Notes: generated by a model from the sequence alone, not told the origin. DNA of 64,000 nt from Mycobacterium sp. ITM-2016-00316 (GCF_002968335.2 NZ_CP134398.1:2976001-3040000); one strand, 5' to 3'. Shown: positions 56,191-64,000, counted from the stretch's first letter. Translations and numbers: made by a program.

Positions 56191-56808
56191 ATGACCCTGA
56201 CCGACCAGCTCACCGCGTTGCTCGACGCGGGTATTGCGGAGGCCGCCGCGATCAATGCCGACGAGTTACGCGGATACGCGGCTGCGCTGCCCGACGAGCC
56301 CGGCGCCGTCATTGCCGTGCACCCCCGGCTCGCGCCGGCGCGGGCACTCGCTCCGCTCCTACGTCATGACGACAAGGCCGGCTTCGTGGTGACCGATCTG
56401 ACCGATCTCGAGGACTTCGAACCGATCGCCGGCGTCGCGATCCCGGATATGCCGCTGTACCTGGTCCATGACGTCGACCGCGGTGACGACATGCGCAACT
56501 GGAGCCCCCAGGAGTCGCTACCGGTGATCGCCGAACGGGAACGCACCCCGTTGACCATCGCCGAAGGGATCAGCTGGCTGTTGCAAGAACCCGAACGCCT
56601 TGAAGCAAATCACTGTTTCATGACGATAGCGTCGCGCAAACGTGCCCGACGAGGCCTCGATGCCAGGACACCGGCGATCTGGATCAGCGGCGGAACCGGA
56701 CGCGACGGTGTCGCGAATCGCGGTGCACCCAAGGTGGGCTGGTGCTGGGCGGGCAATCGACACACCTGGCTGGGTATGGCGTCGGCGTCCCGGCGCAGCC
56801 CGCTCTGA
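56191..56808 (+). CDS. DUF5701 family protein
   Basis: A 205-residue protein with the DUF5701 pattern: AVIAVHPRLAPARALAPLL, MPLYLVHDVDRGDDMRNWSP, TIAEGISWLLQEPERLEAN and a final GNRHTWLGMASASRR. The family is actinobacterial with no known role. Its divergent TetR gene suggests that it is induced by a small molecule. Confidence 0.85.
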   Translation: MTLTDQLTALLDAGIAEAAAINADELRGYAAALPDEPGAVIAVHPRLAPARALAPLLRHDDKAGFVVTDLTDLEDFEPIAGVAIPDMPLYLVHDVDRGDDMRNWSPQESLPVIAERERTPLTIAEGISWLLQEPERLEANHCFMTIASRKRARRGLDARTPAIWISGGTGRDGVANRGAPKVGWCWAGNRHTWLGMASASRRSPL

Positions 56809-56825
56809 GCCCGCCGCGCCCAAAG

Positions 56826-57041
56826 CTAGCTTGCGTCGCCCGGTGCGACATCTCCCCGGCGCACCCGCACCTGGAAGCTCTTCTCCCCCCAGCCGTCGGA
56901 GACCTCGAAGTGCACCCGCTTGGGGCCTCCGAACAACGTTGTCGTCGTCACCGTCCCGGTGGCGCCGGCCGGCACGACCGGAACGTCGATCCCCTCGATC
57001 CGTCGACGAGCAGTGACGATGTCACCTTTGCGAAACCCCAT
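56826..57041 (-). CDS. Small conserved SH3-like protein
   Basis: A 71-residue basic protein (MGFRKGDIVTARRRIEG; VVPAGATGTVTTTTLFGG; SFQVRVRRGDV) that should form a small beta barrel. It starts at 57041 with AGGAGGGGG upstream. Conserved in mycobacteria as a hypothetical protein. Convergent with the DUF5701 gene. Confidence 0.72.
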   Translation of the reverse strand: MGFRKGDIVTARRRIEGIDVPVVPAGATGTVTTTTLFGGPKRVHFEVSDGWGEKSFQVRVRRGDVAPGDAS

Positions 57042-57277
57042 GTCGTTCCCCCTCCTGATGCGCCCGGCCCCCGCCGGGCAGTCCCCTGGTTCTCCATGTT
57101 GGCGGCAACGCGGCGTGCACGCAATCCAATTTGGCGCCCGCGCGGGCGAACACTCGACGAAAACAGCGGCAGCACAACAACTCAGCACGCACCGGCCACC
57201 GGTCGACGCCACCGCGCCGTCGATGACGGGTGCGCCGACCGGGCCTTCTCGCCAAACGAAAGCGCTGCGGCGGTAGC

Positions 57278-57922
57278 GTGGCGAAGGTGAATTGCTCTCG
57301 CGTCTCCTCCTCCATCGCGCTTCTCGCCGGTGCTGCGGCCATCGCCATGACTGTGTCCGCATGCGGCTCCGACACCCAAAGTGCAGCCTCGACCAGCGCC
57401 CCCACCACCAACGATGTGTTCGACATCCCGGCCACCGCTGGTGACAACGCACCCATTGCGAGCCCGTGCCCGTCGGCCGCACCGGCAACCCCCGGCGCAC
57501 CGGAGTGGACGCTTTCTGGCGCCACGGGCAGCGTCGCGGTCACCGGATCCACTGACACCGCCTCGCCGGTCGTGGACGTGCAAGGGCCGTTCAGCGTCAC
57601 CGAGACACAGGTCCAGACCCTGAAGGCCGGCGACGGGCCGGTGGTTCCGGAAACCGCGACGGTGTCGGTCTGCTACATGGGTGTCAACGGACGCGACGGG
57701 TCGGTGTTCGACAGCAGCTACCAGACCGGATCTCCCGTCGACTTCCCGCTCGACGGTGTCATCCCGGGATTCCAGAAGGCCATCGCCGGCCAGAAGGTCG
57801 GATCCACCGTGGCGGTCGCGATGACCTCTGCAGACGGCTACGCGGAGGGCCAGCCCGCTGCGGGCATCCAGAAGGGTGACACGCTCATCTTCGCCATCAA
57901 GATCCTGGAAGCCTCGAACTAG
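57278..57922 (+). CDS. FKBP-type peptidyl-prolyl isomerase lipoprotein
   Basis: A 214-residue exported folding enzyme. The lipobox is in MTVSACGS. After a linker come a beta region and an FKBP domain (about residues 120-213): VCYMGVNGRDGSVFDSSYQ, VDFPLDGVIPGFQKAIAGQK, VGSTVAVAM, GDTLIFAIKILEA. It would speed proline isomerisation in the cell envelope. The start is uncertain: GTG 57278 is chosen, GTG 57287 is an alternative. Confidence 0.88.
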   Translation: MAKVNCSRVSSSIALLAGAAAIAMTVSACGSDTQSAASTSAPTTNDVFDIPATAGDNAPIASPCPSAAPATPGAPEWTLSGATGSVAVTGSTDTASPVVDVQGPFSVTETQVQTLKAGDGPVVPETATVSVCYMGVNGRDGSVFDSSYQTGSPVDFPLDGVIPGFQKAIAGQKVGSTVAVAMTSADGYAEGQPAAGIQKGDTLIFAIKILEASN

Positions 57923-57932
57923 ACGCTCAGCC

Positions 57933-57975
57933 CGCGTCCAGCCCTCCCCGAGGAGTCCGGGAGGGCGTGGACGCG
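57933..57975. terminator. Terminator hairpin after the FKBP gene
   Basis: CGCGTCCA (57933-57940) pairs with TGGACGCG (57968-57975), and GCCCTCCC (57941-57948) pairs with GGGAGGGC (57959-57966), with one bulged base and a ten-base loop. Located 11 bases after the stop codon. Confidence 0.75.
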
Positions 57976-58050
57976 TGCAGCCGCCACGCGGAACCCCCGT
58001 GGAACAAATCGGTTGCGAAGACGTGCCCGCGCGGCGTTGAGTGACACCAC

Positions 58051-58209
58051 ATGAACGAGGGGGAGAAAACGCAGTCGGCCGGTGTTGTCAGGCGCGCCGA
58101 ACACTCGTGGCCGGCGCACGGCCCGCGCTGGGATGCCCTGCGCGCCAACGCGATCGGATCGTTGTGGGGTCGGCCCGCACCCGAACAGTCGGCGCCGCCG
58201 GGCCGCTAG
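58051..58209 (+). CDS. Possible 52-residue protein
   Basis: ATG 58051 opens MNEGEKTQSAGVVRRAEHSW and ends in PEQSAPPGR with TAG at 58207-58209, directly next to the Crp paralogue stop codon on the other strand. No ribosome site or family recognised; the only coding candidate in the 57976-58209 stretch. Weakly supported. Confidence 0.3.
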   Translation: MNEGEKTQSAGVVRRAEHSWPAHGPRWDALRANAIGSLWGRPAPEQSAPPGR

Positions 58210-58884
58210 CTACCTGGCCCGGCGGGCCAGTTTCGCCGGTTCGAGCACGAAGACCGTCTTGCCCTGCTGACGAATCCAGCCGCGGTTCGCAAACTCCGAG
58301 AGCGCCTTGTTGATCGTCTCGCGAGACGAGCCCACCAACTGCGCGAGCTCGAGCTGCGTCAGTTCATGGTCCACCCGCAGCACATCGCCTTCGGTCTTAC
58401 CGAAACGCTTGGCGAGGTCGAGCAACTGCTTGGCCACCCGCCCGGGCACATCGGTGAAGATCATGTCGCAGAGATCGTCATTGGTGCGTCGCAACCGACG
58501 CGCCAGCACCCGCAGGAGTTGCTCGGAGATCTCGGGGCGCTCGGAGATCCAGCCACTCAGCGCCTGCCTCGCCACCGCCGCCACCCGCACCTCGGTCAGC
58601 GTGGTCACCGTCGCCGTTCGCGGCCCCGGGTCGAACAGCGCGAGCTCGCCGAACGTCTCCCCCGGCCCCATCACCGCGATCAGGCTCTCGCGTCCGTCCA
58701 CCGAACGCTTGCCGATCTTGACTTTGCCCTGCACGAGGACATACAACCGGTCGCCGGGCTCTCCCTCGGTGAATACCGTGTGATTGCGTCGGAACGTGAT
58801 CCACTCCAGCTCGGCTTCGAGCGCCGCCATCGCGTCGGGATCGACATCCTGAAAAATGGCCGTGCGCGCCAGGACCGCGTTCAA
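58210..58884 (-). CDS. Crp/Fnr-family regulator (Crp paralogue)
   Basis: A 224-residue regulator, the same length as Crp of M. tuberculosis and close to it along its whole sequence. The cNMP-binding domain includes HTVFTEGEPGDRLYVLVQGK and ETFGELALFDPGPRTATVTT. The winged HTH has LAQLVGSSRETINKALSEFA. The TTG start at 58884 follows GGAAAGG and gives LNAVLARTAIFQ, matching the family's N-terminus (DEILARAGIFQ in known Crp). It may be the Crp of this species or a second copy. Likely recognises the TGTGA-N6-TCACA type of site. Confidence 0.9.
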   Translation of the reverse strand: MNAVLARTAIFQDVDPDAMAALEAELEWITFRRNHTVFTEGEPGDRLYVLVQGKVKIGKRSVDGRESLIAVMGPGETFGELALFDPGPRTATVTTLTEVRVAAVARQALSGWISERPEISEQLLRVLARRLRRTNDDLCDMIFTDVPGRVAKQLLDLAKRFGKTEGDVLRVDHELTQLELAQLVGSSRETINKALSEFANRGWIRQQGKTVFVLEPAKLARRAR

Positions 58885-59044
58885 CGAGTTGCCTTTCCGG
58901 ACATGGGCTGAAGTAACAGCTGCCTCGCGCCGCCGGAGACGGCATGGCACGCACTACAAAAACCTTACAACCGAGAACAGATTCGTAACTGACGAGCACC
59001 GCGCGTGCGCGTGACCCGACAACGTGAGTCTATTCATGATCGAC

Positions 59045-59058
59045 GTGGGCTGTGTCAC
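59045..59058. promoter_or_regulatory. Possible Crp-type half-matching site
   Basis: GTGGGCTGTGTCAC has the GTG-N8-CAC spacing of mycobacterial Crp sites, with one mismatch to the GTGA-N6-TCAC core. It lies between the Crp paralogue and the first cutinase gene and could link cAMP status to either. Confidence 0.4.
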
Positions 59059-59139
59059 GCGGTCACTACCATCGTCGGCGAAGGACATTTTGCCGACACC
59101 GAGCAGATCCGTCCGTACACCGAGGAGGGCACGACAACG

Positions 59140-59820
59140 ATGCGAGTTCAGTCCCGAGCAGTGGCCGCGCTGCTGGCTACCGCCGCACTGACCGGCGCAG
59201 GCACGCTGCTCGGTGGGTCGCCACCCGCCTCCGCTGAACCCTGCACCGACGTGGAGGTCGTCTTCGCCAGGGGCACCACCGAGCGCCCGGGCGCAGGCAG
59301 CGTCGGCAACGCCTTTACCGAGGCGCTACGCAGCCAGGTCGGCGACAAGACCGTCGGCCTCTACCCGGTCAGTTATCCGGCGAACCACGACTGGCCCACC
59401 TCGGTCATCGGCGTCAACGATGCCGCCAACCGCATCCGCCAACTCGCGGCGGACTGCCCCGACACCAAGGTGGTACTCGGCGGATTCTCCCAGGGCGCCG
59501 CCGTCGCCCAGCTCGTCACCGCAGATGCACCGGCGATTCCGCCGAACTCGTTCGCGTTCGGCACCACCACGCCGCTGGCCCCCGATGTCGCCGGCCAGGT
59601 CGACGCCGTGGTGTTGTTCGGCAAACCCAATGACCGGTTCCTCTTCCTGATCGGCCAGCCCTACGTGCCCGTCGGCTCGGCATTCGCGGCCAAGACTCTC
59701 GACCTGTGCGCCGTCAACGACCCGATCTGCTCGGGCGGACTGGATCCGGTGGCGCACAACCTCTACACCGCCAACGGGATGGTCACCGAGGCCGCCGGCT
59801 TCGCCGCCGCGCGGGTGTAG
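59140..59820 (+). CDS. Cutinase-family exported esterase (first of three)
   Basis: A 226-residue exported alpha/beta hydrolase. The signal peptide ends near PPASAEP. Cutinase motifs: CTDVEVVFARGTTERPG at the mature start, nucleophile VLGGFSQGAAVAQL, Asp in CAVNDPICSGG, and His in DPVAHNLYTANG. Four conserved cysteines form two disulfides. Mycobacterial members (CFP21/Culp type) hydrolyse lipid esters, not plant cutin. GAGGAGGG precedes the ATG. Confidence 0.92.
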   Translation: MRVQSRAVAALLATAALTGAGTLLGGSPPASAEPCTDVEVVFARGTTERPGAGSVGNAFTEALRSQVGDKTVGLYPVSYPANHDWPTSVIGVNDAANRIRQLAADCPDTKVVLGGFSQGAAVAQLVTADAPAIPPNSFAFGTTTPLAPDVAGQVDAVVLFGKPNDRFLFLIGQPYVPVGSAFAAKTLDLCAVNDPICSGGLDPVAHNLYTANGMVTEAAGFAAARV

Positions 59821-59914
59821 GACCACGCACCGGCCACGCGATGTCAAGGGTTCGCCCATGCGCGGCCACTGCCCAGGCTTGATCTCACCAGCAGATCAGA
59901 GAGGCAGGCGGGGC

Positions 59915-60099
59915 GTGAACGTATATGAGGCAGTGCAGAGTCGGCGGGCACATCGGTCGAAGACGCGCTCACTCCACCTGCCGAACTCATGCTCTTCTGC
60001 GGGATGTCGATCGGCTATGAGGATCCCGCCGTCGACTACGTCCGCACCATGCGTGCCCCACTGGCCGAAATGATGACCTTTGTCCGGGATGTCGGCTGA
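59915..60099 (+). pseudogene. Internally deleted nitroreductase gene
   Basis: GTG 59915 starts VNVYEAVQSRRAHRS, the N-terminus of nitroreductases (MNVYEAVxSRRxxR). From 59953, in another frame, 48 codons read ELMLFCGMSIGYEDPAVDYV and RTMRAPLAEMMTFV, the C-terminus of the same family, ending TGA at 60097-60099. About 150 codons between are missing and the frame is shifted, so it is a deletion relic. The FMN site cannot form. Confidence 0.75.
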
Positions 60100-60217
60100 G
60101 CCGGTGGTAGTGCTAGCCGGAAGACCAGTAGTGGCGTCTGCGTCAATGTGCGGGTGCGGCGATCGCGGGATGCTGATCACCACATTCAAGATCGCCCCCC
60201 GCAGACGAAGGATCGAA

Positions 60218-61198
60218 ATGGCCACCACGATGTCACACACCCCGCGGTCGCACCGCGTCGAATACGCCGCCGCCGCCGTGTTGTTCCTGGCCGCAACCAT
60301 GGGACCGCTGGCGACCGCCAAGGCGTTCGCCGATCCGGCGGCGCCCTGCCCGGATGTGGAAGTGGTCTTCGCCCGCGGCACGTTCGAAGCCCCGGGTGTC
60401 GGTGCGACCGGTCAAGCGTTCGTCGATGCGCTCACCAGCCGGCTGGGGTCCGACAGCGTCGACATCTACGGGGTGAACTACCCGGCGTCCCTGGACTTCC
60501 AGGCCGCCACCGCGGGGATCGCCGATGCCAGCAACAGGATCGAGAACATCGCCGCGACGTGCCCGGACACCAAGATCGTCCTGGGCGGCTACTCGCAGGG
60601 CGCGGCTGTCGCGGGGTACACCACCTTCGACACGGTGCCGGCCGGGCTCACACTTCCCGACGGCATCGGTCCGATGCCCGCCTCGGTGTCACCGCACGTG
60701 GCGGCGGTGGCGCTGTTCGGCACCCCCGACAACTGGTTCCTGAACCTCGTCGACCACGACGCGCCGCCCGTCACGGTGGGCTCGCAGTACGCGGCGAAGA
60801 CGGTGCAGCTGTGCGCATCGGGAGACCCGGTCTGCTTCCCGGGCGGCCTGGATCGCAGTGCACACAGTTCCTACAAATCCAACGGCATGGCCGAGCAGGC
60901 GGCGGACTTCGTGGCCCGCGCCGTCACCGCCGCGCCCGTCTCGGCGCCTGATCCTGGCGGTCAGCTCAGACTCCGCACGTCGGCAACGTCGTACTCGGCC
61001 ATCGCCGCCGACCGCAATGCCGTGCCTTGCTCGTCGGATGGGCCGCTACCCCGGAACTGTTCGACCGCCGCTTGGGATTCCCAACGTTCGAAGATGTTGA
61101 TCCGGCCGGATTCCACCAGATCGGCAGCGATGGCGAAGTCCAGGCAGCCCGCCGCCCGACGCGCCGCTGCCACGACGCTGACGCATCCGGCCAGATAG
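60218..61198 (+). CDS. Cutinase-family exported esterase with an abnormal C-terminal extension (second)
   Basis: The first 236 codons are a normal cutinase: signal peptide before FADPAAPCPDV, VEVVFARGTFEAPG, nucleophile VLGGYSQGAAVAGY, Asp in CASGDPVCFPGG, His in DRSAHSSYKSNG. The enzyme core should end near AADFVARAV (about 60925). The frame then runs on for about 90 codons, 79 of them antisense to the monooxygenase gene at 60961-61248, and stops at 61196-61198. The extension is rich in Arg, Ser and Ala and looks non-selected, which suggests loss of the original stop codon. GAAGGA precedes ATG 60218. Confidence 0.85.
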   Translation: MATTMSHTPRSHRVEYAAAAVLFLAATMGPLATAKAFADPAAPCPDVEVVFARGTFEAPGVGATGQAFVDALTSRLGSDSVDIYGVNYPASLDFQAATAGIADASNRIENIAATCPDTKIVLGGYSQGAAVAGYTTFDTVPAGLTLPDGIGPMPASVSPHVAAVALFGTPDNWFLNLVDHDAPPVTVGSQYAAKTVQLCASGDPVCFPGGLDRSAHSSYKSNGMAEQAADFVARAVTAAPVSAPDPGGQLRLRTSATSYSAIAADRNAVPCSSDGPLPRNCSTAAWDSQRSKMLIRPDSTRSAAMAKSRQPAARRAAATTLTHPAR

Positions 61199-61248
61199 GT
61201 CTCCCGCTGCGCCGGGTCGACGGTGATATGTCCTGCCACGATGACCAT
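60961..61248 (-). CDS. ABM-type antibiotic biosynthesis monooxygenase domain protein
   Basis: A 95-residue ferredoxin-like-fold protein: MVIVAGHITVDPAQRETYLA, GCLDFAIAADLVESGRINIFERWESQAAV, and the C-terminal strand. ABM proteins are cofactor-free oxygenases or haem-degrading enzymes; many are of unknown function. It lies convergent with, and inside, the extended frame of the second cutinase. Confidence 0.85.
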   Translation of the reverse strand: MVIVAGHITVDPAQRETYLAGCVSVVAAARRAAGCLDFAIAADLVESGRINIFERWESQAAVEQFRGSGPSDEQGTALRSAAMAEYDVADVRSLS

Positions 61249-61402
61249 GCTGTGTGCTCCTCTCGTAGGAAACCGTGCCCCGATATCGACCCGACCGGGC
61301 CGCAGAACTCACCGCTGCTGTTTCAGTGGCAAACATCACGGGTACAGACCAGCAGGCCGGTCTGCAGCAAAGGCGCGCGCCGTATCCCGAAGGAGTTCAC
61401 TG

Positions 61403-62113
61403 ATGAGTCTTCGTCAATCCGTGCGGTTTCTGGGGGCCGGTGCCCTGATCGCGTCGGGCTTGGTGACCGCAACCACCGCCCCGGCCGCCTCCGCTGAGCC
61501 CTGCCCCGACGTCGAGGTGGTCTTCGCCCGCGGCACCGCCGAGGCGCCCGGCGTCGGGGGCACCGGCCAGGCCTTCGTCGATGCGTTCCGGGCCCAGACT
61601 CCCGGCAAATCGGTGTCGGTGTATCCGGTGAACTATCCCGCCAGCGACAACTTCGGGGACCGAATTGCGTTCGGGCAGAACGTGGTCGACGGTGTCCGAG
61701 ATGCCGGCTCACGTATCGAGGCGACCGCTGCGGCGTGCCCGGACACCCGCGTGGTACTCGGCGGATTCTCCCAGGGTGCGGTGGTCGCCGGCTATGTCAC
61801 GGCCGACGCCGTCCCCGACGGGGTGCCTGACGAGTACCTGTCCTCGATCCCGAATCCGCTGCCGGACGACCTGTCCGAGAATGTGGCCGCGGTGGTGCTG
61901 CTGGGCAACCCGTCCGATGCGTTCCTCAACCAGTTCGGCGCCCCGTTGAGCACCGTCGGTCCGTTGTATGCGCCGAAGACCGTTGAACTGTGCGCACCCG
62001 GTGACACCATCTGCGACGGAACCCCCGGCGGCATGCCGTCGATGGCGCACGCCATGTACGGGATCAACGGAATCGCCAACGAGGCGGCCTCCTACGCGGC
62101 AAGCAAGGTCTAG
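61403..62113 (+). CDS. Cutinase-family exported esterase (third)
   Basis: A 236-residue exported hydrolase. Signal peptide (VRFLGAGALIASGLVTATTA, cleavage near ASAEP), mature start CPDVEVVFARGTAEAPGVGG, nucleophile VLGGFSQGAVVAGY, Asp in CAPGDTICDGT, His in SMAHAMYGING. More like the second cutinase (ARGT.EAPGVG.TGQAFVDA) than the first, so those two are probably tandem duplicates. AAGGAG seven bases before ATG. Confidence 0.92.
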   Translation: MSLRQSVRFLGAGALIASGLVTATTAPAASAEPCPDVEVVFARGTAEAPGVGGTGQAFVDAFRAQTPGKSVSVYPVNYPASDNFGDRIAFGQNVVDGVRDAGSRIEATAAACPDTRVVLGGFSQGAVVAGYVTADAVPDGVPDEYLSSIPNPLPDDLSENVAAVVLLGNPSDAFLNQFGAPLSTVGPLYAPKTVELCAPGDTICDGTPGGMPSMAHAMYGINGIANEAASYAASKV

Positions 62114-62171
62114 CAGCAACAGCGCCCCGACCTGACCAAGATCAACGACCGCCGTACGCGATGATGGAGCC

Positions 62172-62537
62172 ATGGAGTCGACTCGGGTGGATCGCTGGTT
62201 GTGGGCGGTCCGGCTGACCAAGACCCGCCCCGACGCGGCGACGGCCTGCCGGGGCGGACACGTGCGGATCAACGATCGGGTCGCGAAACCGTCGGCGACC
62301 GTGGTCCCCGGCGACACGGTCAAAGCCCTGGTCGGTGATCGCACCCGGATCGTCGAGGTGGTGCGGGTCATCCAGAAGCGGGTCGGTGCCGCCGACGCGG
62401 TGACCTGCTACCTGGATCGCACGCCCGTGGCCCCGCCGACGACCGTGGTGCCGGTGGCCGTGCGCGATCGCGGCGCGGGGCGGCCGACCAAACGCGACCG
62501 CCGCGTCCTCGACAAATGGCGGGCCGGAAAGGGCTGA
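62172..62537 (+). CDS. S4-domain RNA-binding protein (Hsp15-like)
   Basis: A 121-residue protein starting with an S4 RNA-binding domain: RVDRWLWAVRLTKTRPDAAT, then GGHVRINDRVAKPSATVVPG. A basic C-terminal tail (GRPTKRDRRVLDKWRAGKG) follows. Hsp15 recycles free 50S subunits that carry a peptidyl-tRNA. Convergent with the next gene: its stop is directly adjacent to that of the minus-strand gene. Confidence 0.9.
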   Translation: MESTRVDRWLWAVRLTKTRPDAATACRGGHVRINDRVAKPSATVVPGDTVKALVGDRTRIVEVVRVIQKRVGAADAVTCYLDRTPVAPPTTVVPVAVRDRGAGRPTKRDRRVLDKWRAGKG

Positions 62538-63200
62538 TCAGCCCAGCGGACCCTGCTGAATGATGGTCGGGGGCATCGGGGCGGGGGCCGGAACCGGCGG
62601 CGGTGCCGGGGCGCCCGGGGCGGGAACCCCGGCCGGAGCGGCGCCGGGTGCACCGATGGGCAGCGCCTCGGCCGGCGGATTGGGATCCGACAGCGAGACG
62701 AACCCCGGCGGCAGCGGCGGCCCACCGACCTGCGGTGTGCCCTGCAACGACGGCGTCGACGACGACGGATCGGTCAATGACATGTAGCCCGGCGGCAACT
62801 TGGGCGCCGGACCCGCCCCTGGCGGTGCACCGGTCGGCATCCCGGCCGTCCCAGCCTCGGAGAACGCGGCCATCGGGTCATTCGACCTGGCCGCATTCCA
62901 CAGATCCTTGATATAGCCCAGTCCGCCACCGGCGGAGCCCTGCCCGTAGGCCGGGTTCGTCATCTGCGGTACCGGCGGCGCGCCGACCGGCGGCGGTGCC
63001 GGCGGCGCGGCCACCAATTCGTCGGGGTTCACGGCCACCGGCTGACCCGGGATCGGCGCGGCCGGGTCCCCCGGTGGCACCAGCGGCGCCGGCTCGGCAG
63101 CGGCCAGCCCGGCGGTGAACAACGCGCCCCCGGTGAGCAGGGTCGTCGCCAGCGCGAGCTTGACGGTGGAGCGCGTCGCGGCACGCTGTCGATCGGTCAT
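62538..63200 (-). CDS. Secreted Pro/Ala-rich protein
   Basis: A 220-residue exported protein with a signal peptide (STVKLALATTLLTGGALFTA, cleavage near LAAAEP). The mature protein is Pro-rich with repeated motifs LPPGYMSLTDPSSS and LPPGFVSLSDPNPP, and a short folded-looking part (GGGLGYIKDLWNAARSNDPM). Orthologues are frequent in mycobacteria and of unknown function; a cell-wall role is possible. Confidence 0.78.
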   Translation of the reverse strand: MTDRQRAATRSTVKLALATTLLTGGALFTAGLAAAEPAPLVPPGDPAAPIPGQPVAVNPDELVAAPPAPPPVGAPPVPQMTNPAYGQGSAGGGLGYIKDLWNAARSNDPMAAFSEAGTAGMPTGAPPGAGPAPKLPPGYMSLTDPSSSTPSLQGTPQVGGPPLPPGFVSLSDPNPPAEALPIGAPGAAPAGVPAPGAPAPPPVPAPAPMPPTIIQQGPLG

Positions 63201-63351
63201 GGGTCAAAAGGCTAGCGCCTCGTCGCCGTCGGCGTCGCCGATAGCCCACGCCGAACATGCCGACGGCGCCGAAGGTGACGCGCAGTCAAACCCCTGGTGA
63301 ACGAATCCACCCCGCGCACCACGGGATTCGCGGGCACCCGAAGATGGCCGC

Positions 63352-64000
63352 ATGAATTCTGCAATCCCCGATCTGGTCATCGTCGGAGCGGGGATCATCG
63401 GCCTCGCGCACGCTGCCGAGGCCGTGCACCGCGGACTCACCGTGCAGATCGTGGAACGCGACTCCGAGGCCGTCGGCGCCTCGGTCCGTAATTTCGGCCA
63501 CGCCTGCATCACCGCGCAGGGCCCCGCCCTCTTGGAGACCGCCCAGGCGTCCCGGCGCGGATGGCTGCGCACCGCGGCACAGAGCGGGTTCTGGGCGCCG
63601 GAGGCGGGCGCCGTGGTGCTCGCGCGCAGTCCCGCCGAAGCCGCTCTGATCGAGGAGTTCCGCGACGCGCGCGGCGCCGAAGCGGTCCGGTTGTTGACTG
63701 CAGATGAGGTGAACGCCAGGCTGACCGGACCCGGCCGGACTCCCGATCCCGCGATCGTCGGCGCCGCCTGGTTCCCGGCGGATCTGCGGGTCGATCCGCG
63801 CACCACGGTTGCCACCATCGCCGCATGGCTCGCCGCCCAGCCCGGGGTGCGATTCCACTGGCGTACCAATGCCGTGCGGTGCACCGATGCCGCGGTGCAC
63901 ACCAGCCGAGGCGTGGTGCGCGGACGGCACGTGTTGGTGTGCGTCGGCCACGACCTGGACCGGCTGTATCCGGCAACCGCCGAGGCCAACGAGGTGCTGC
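63352..64000 (+). CDS. TIGR03364-type FAD-dependent oxidoreductase (partial, cut by window end)
   Basis: The first 216 codons of a DAO-fold flavoprotein. FAD motif DLVIVGAGIIGLAHAAEAV, then the subgroup-specific GASVRNFGHACITAQ and a substrate-domain segment. TIGR03364 proteins are often found beside phosphonate-utilisation genes and oxidise amine-containing phosphonates or related amines. The stop and the neighbours lie beyond 64000, so context cannot be checked. ATG 63352 follows the minus-strand secreted protein by 151 bases. Confidence 0.88.
   Translation, partial: MNSAIPDLVIVGAGIIGLAHAAEAVHRGLTVQIVERDSEAVGASVRNFGHACITAQGPALLETAQASRRGWLRTAAQSGFWAPEAGAVVLARSPAEAALIEEFRDARGAEAVRLLTADEVNARLTGPGRTPDPAIVGAAWFPADLRVDPRTTVATIAAWLAAQPGVRFHWRTNAVRCTDAAVHTSRGVVRGRHVLVCVGHDLDRLYPATAEANEVL

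Overview
The window looks like the chromosome of an environmental, rapidly growing mycobacterium (Mycolicibacterium-like). The DNA is GC-rich with frequent GTG/TTG starts. It carries three secreted cutinase-family proteins, a WhiB-type Fe-S protein, furA-katG, an F420-type luciferase-like oxidoreductase, a TIGR03086/DinB-type protein, MpaB- and DUF5701-family proteins, and a 224-residue Crp paralogue close in length and sequence pattern to the tuberculosis Crp. No tRNA, rRNA or CRISPR array was seen. Assignments come from reading translated motifs only; no database search was possible.

Layout. 1-2.5 kb: XRE regulator, an IS630 transposase tail, a HAD phosphatase and a MazEF-type toxin-antitoxin pair. 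3.5-7.1 kb: a four-gene cell-envelope operon (YtkA/FixH-like extracytoplasmic proteins around a His/Trp-rich ten-helix membrane protein). 7.2-9.9 kb: small proteins and a divergent TIGR03086/WYL-regulator pair. 9.9-17.7 kb: a TetR regulator facing a CocE-type hydrolase and a complete oligopeptide-class ABC importer, with a 30-bp perfect palindrome between them. 17.7-29.0 kb: an amine-catabolism region. One side has an APC permease and a kinase-phospholyase fusion; the other has a separate kinase, a separate class III PLP enzyme, an aldehyde dehydrogenase and WhiB. A FadR-type regulator lies between, and near-identical 15-bp operators precede both operons. A GMC oxidoreductase and an LLM oxidoreductase follow.

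29.9-37.7 kb: a sugar-acid operon (KDG kinase, KDPG aldolase, ManD-type dehydratase, MHS transporter, L-idonate/L-gulonate-type dehydrogenase, mannonate/fructuronate-type reductase) with a divergent IclR regulator. Together these make a full route from a hexonate such as L-gulonate or L-idonate to pyruvate and glyceraldehyde 3-phosphate. 37.8-41.5 kb: a compact operon that starts with a 60-residue Asp/Gly-rich repeat peptide directly followed by a JmjC-type oxygenase, a thioredoxin-like ferredoxin and an SGNH hydrolase. It resembles a peptide-modification cassette I do not recognise and is the best candidate for an undescribed system. 41.5-49.9 kb: assorted enzymes and secreted proteins, including an MpaB oxygenase behind two palindromes.

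49.9-54.4 kb: an oxidative-stress block (furA-katG, hemerythrin, manganese catalase). 54.5-58.9 kb: SRPBCC, TetR/DUF5701, FKBP lipoprotein, Crp paralogue. 59-62.1 kb: three cutinases with a nitroreductase relic and an ABM monooxygenase between them. 62.1-64 kb: S4 RNA-binding protein, Pro-rich secreted protein, and the start of a TIGR03364-type FAD oxidoreductase cut by the window edge. Several gene relics (IS630, DUF3072, DUF664, nitroreductase, probably a phosphotransferase) show that deletion has been active here.
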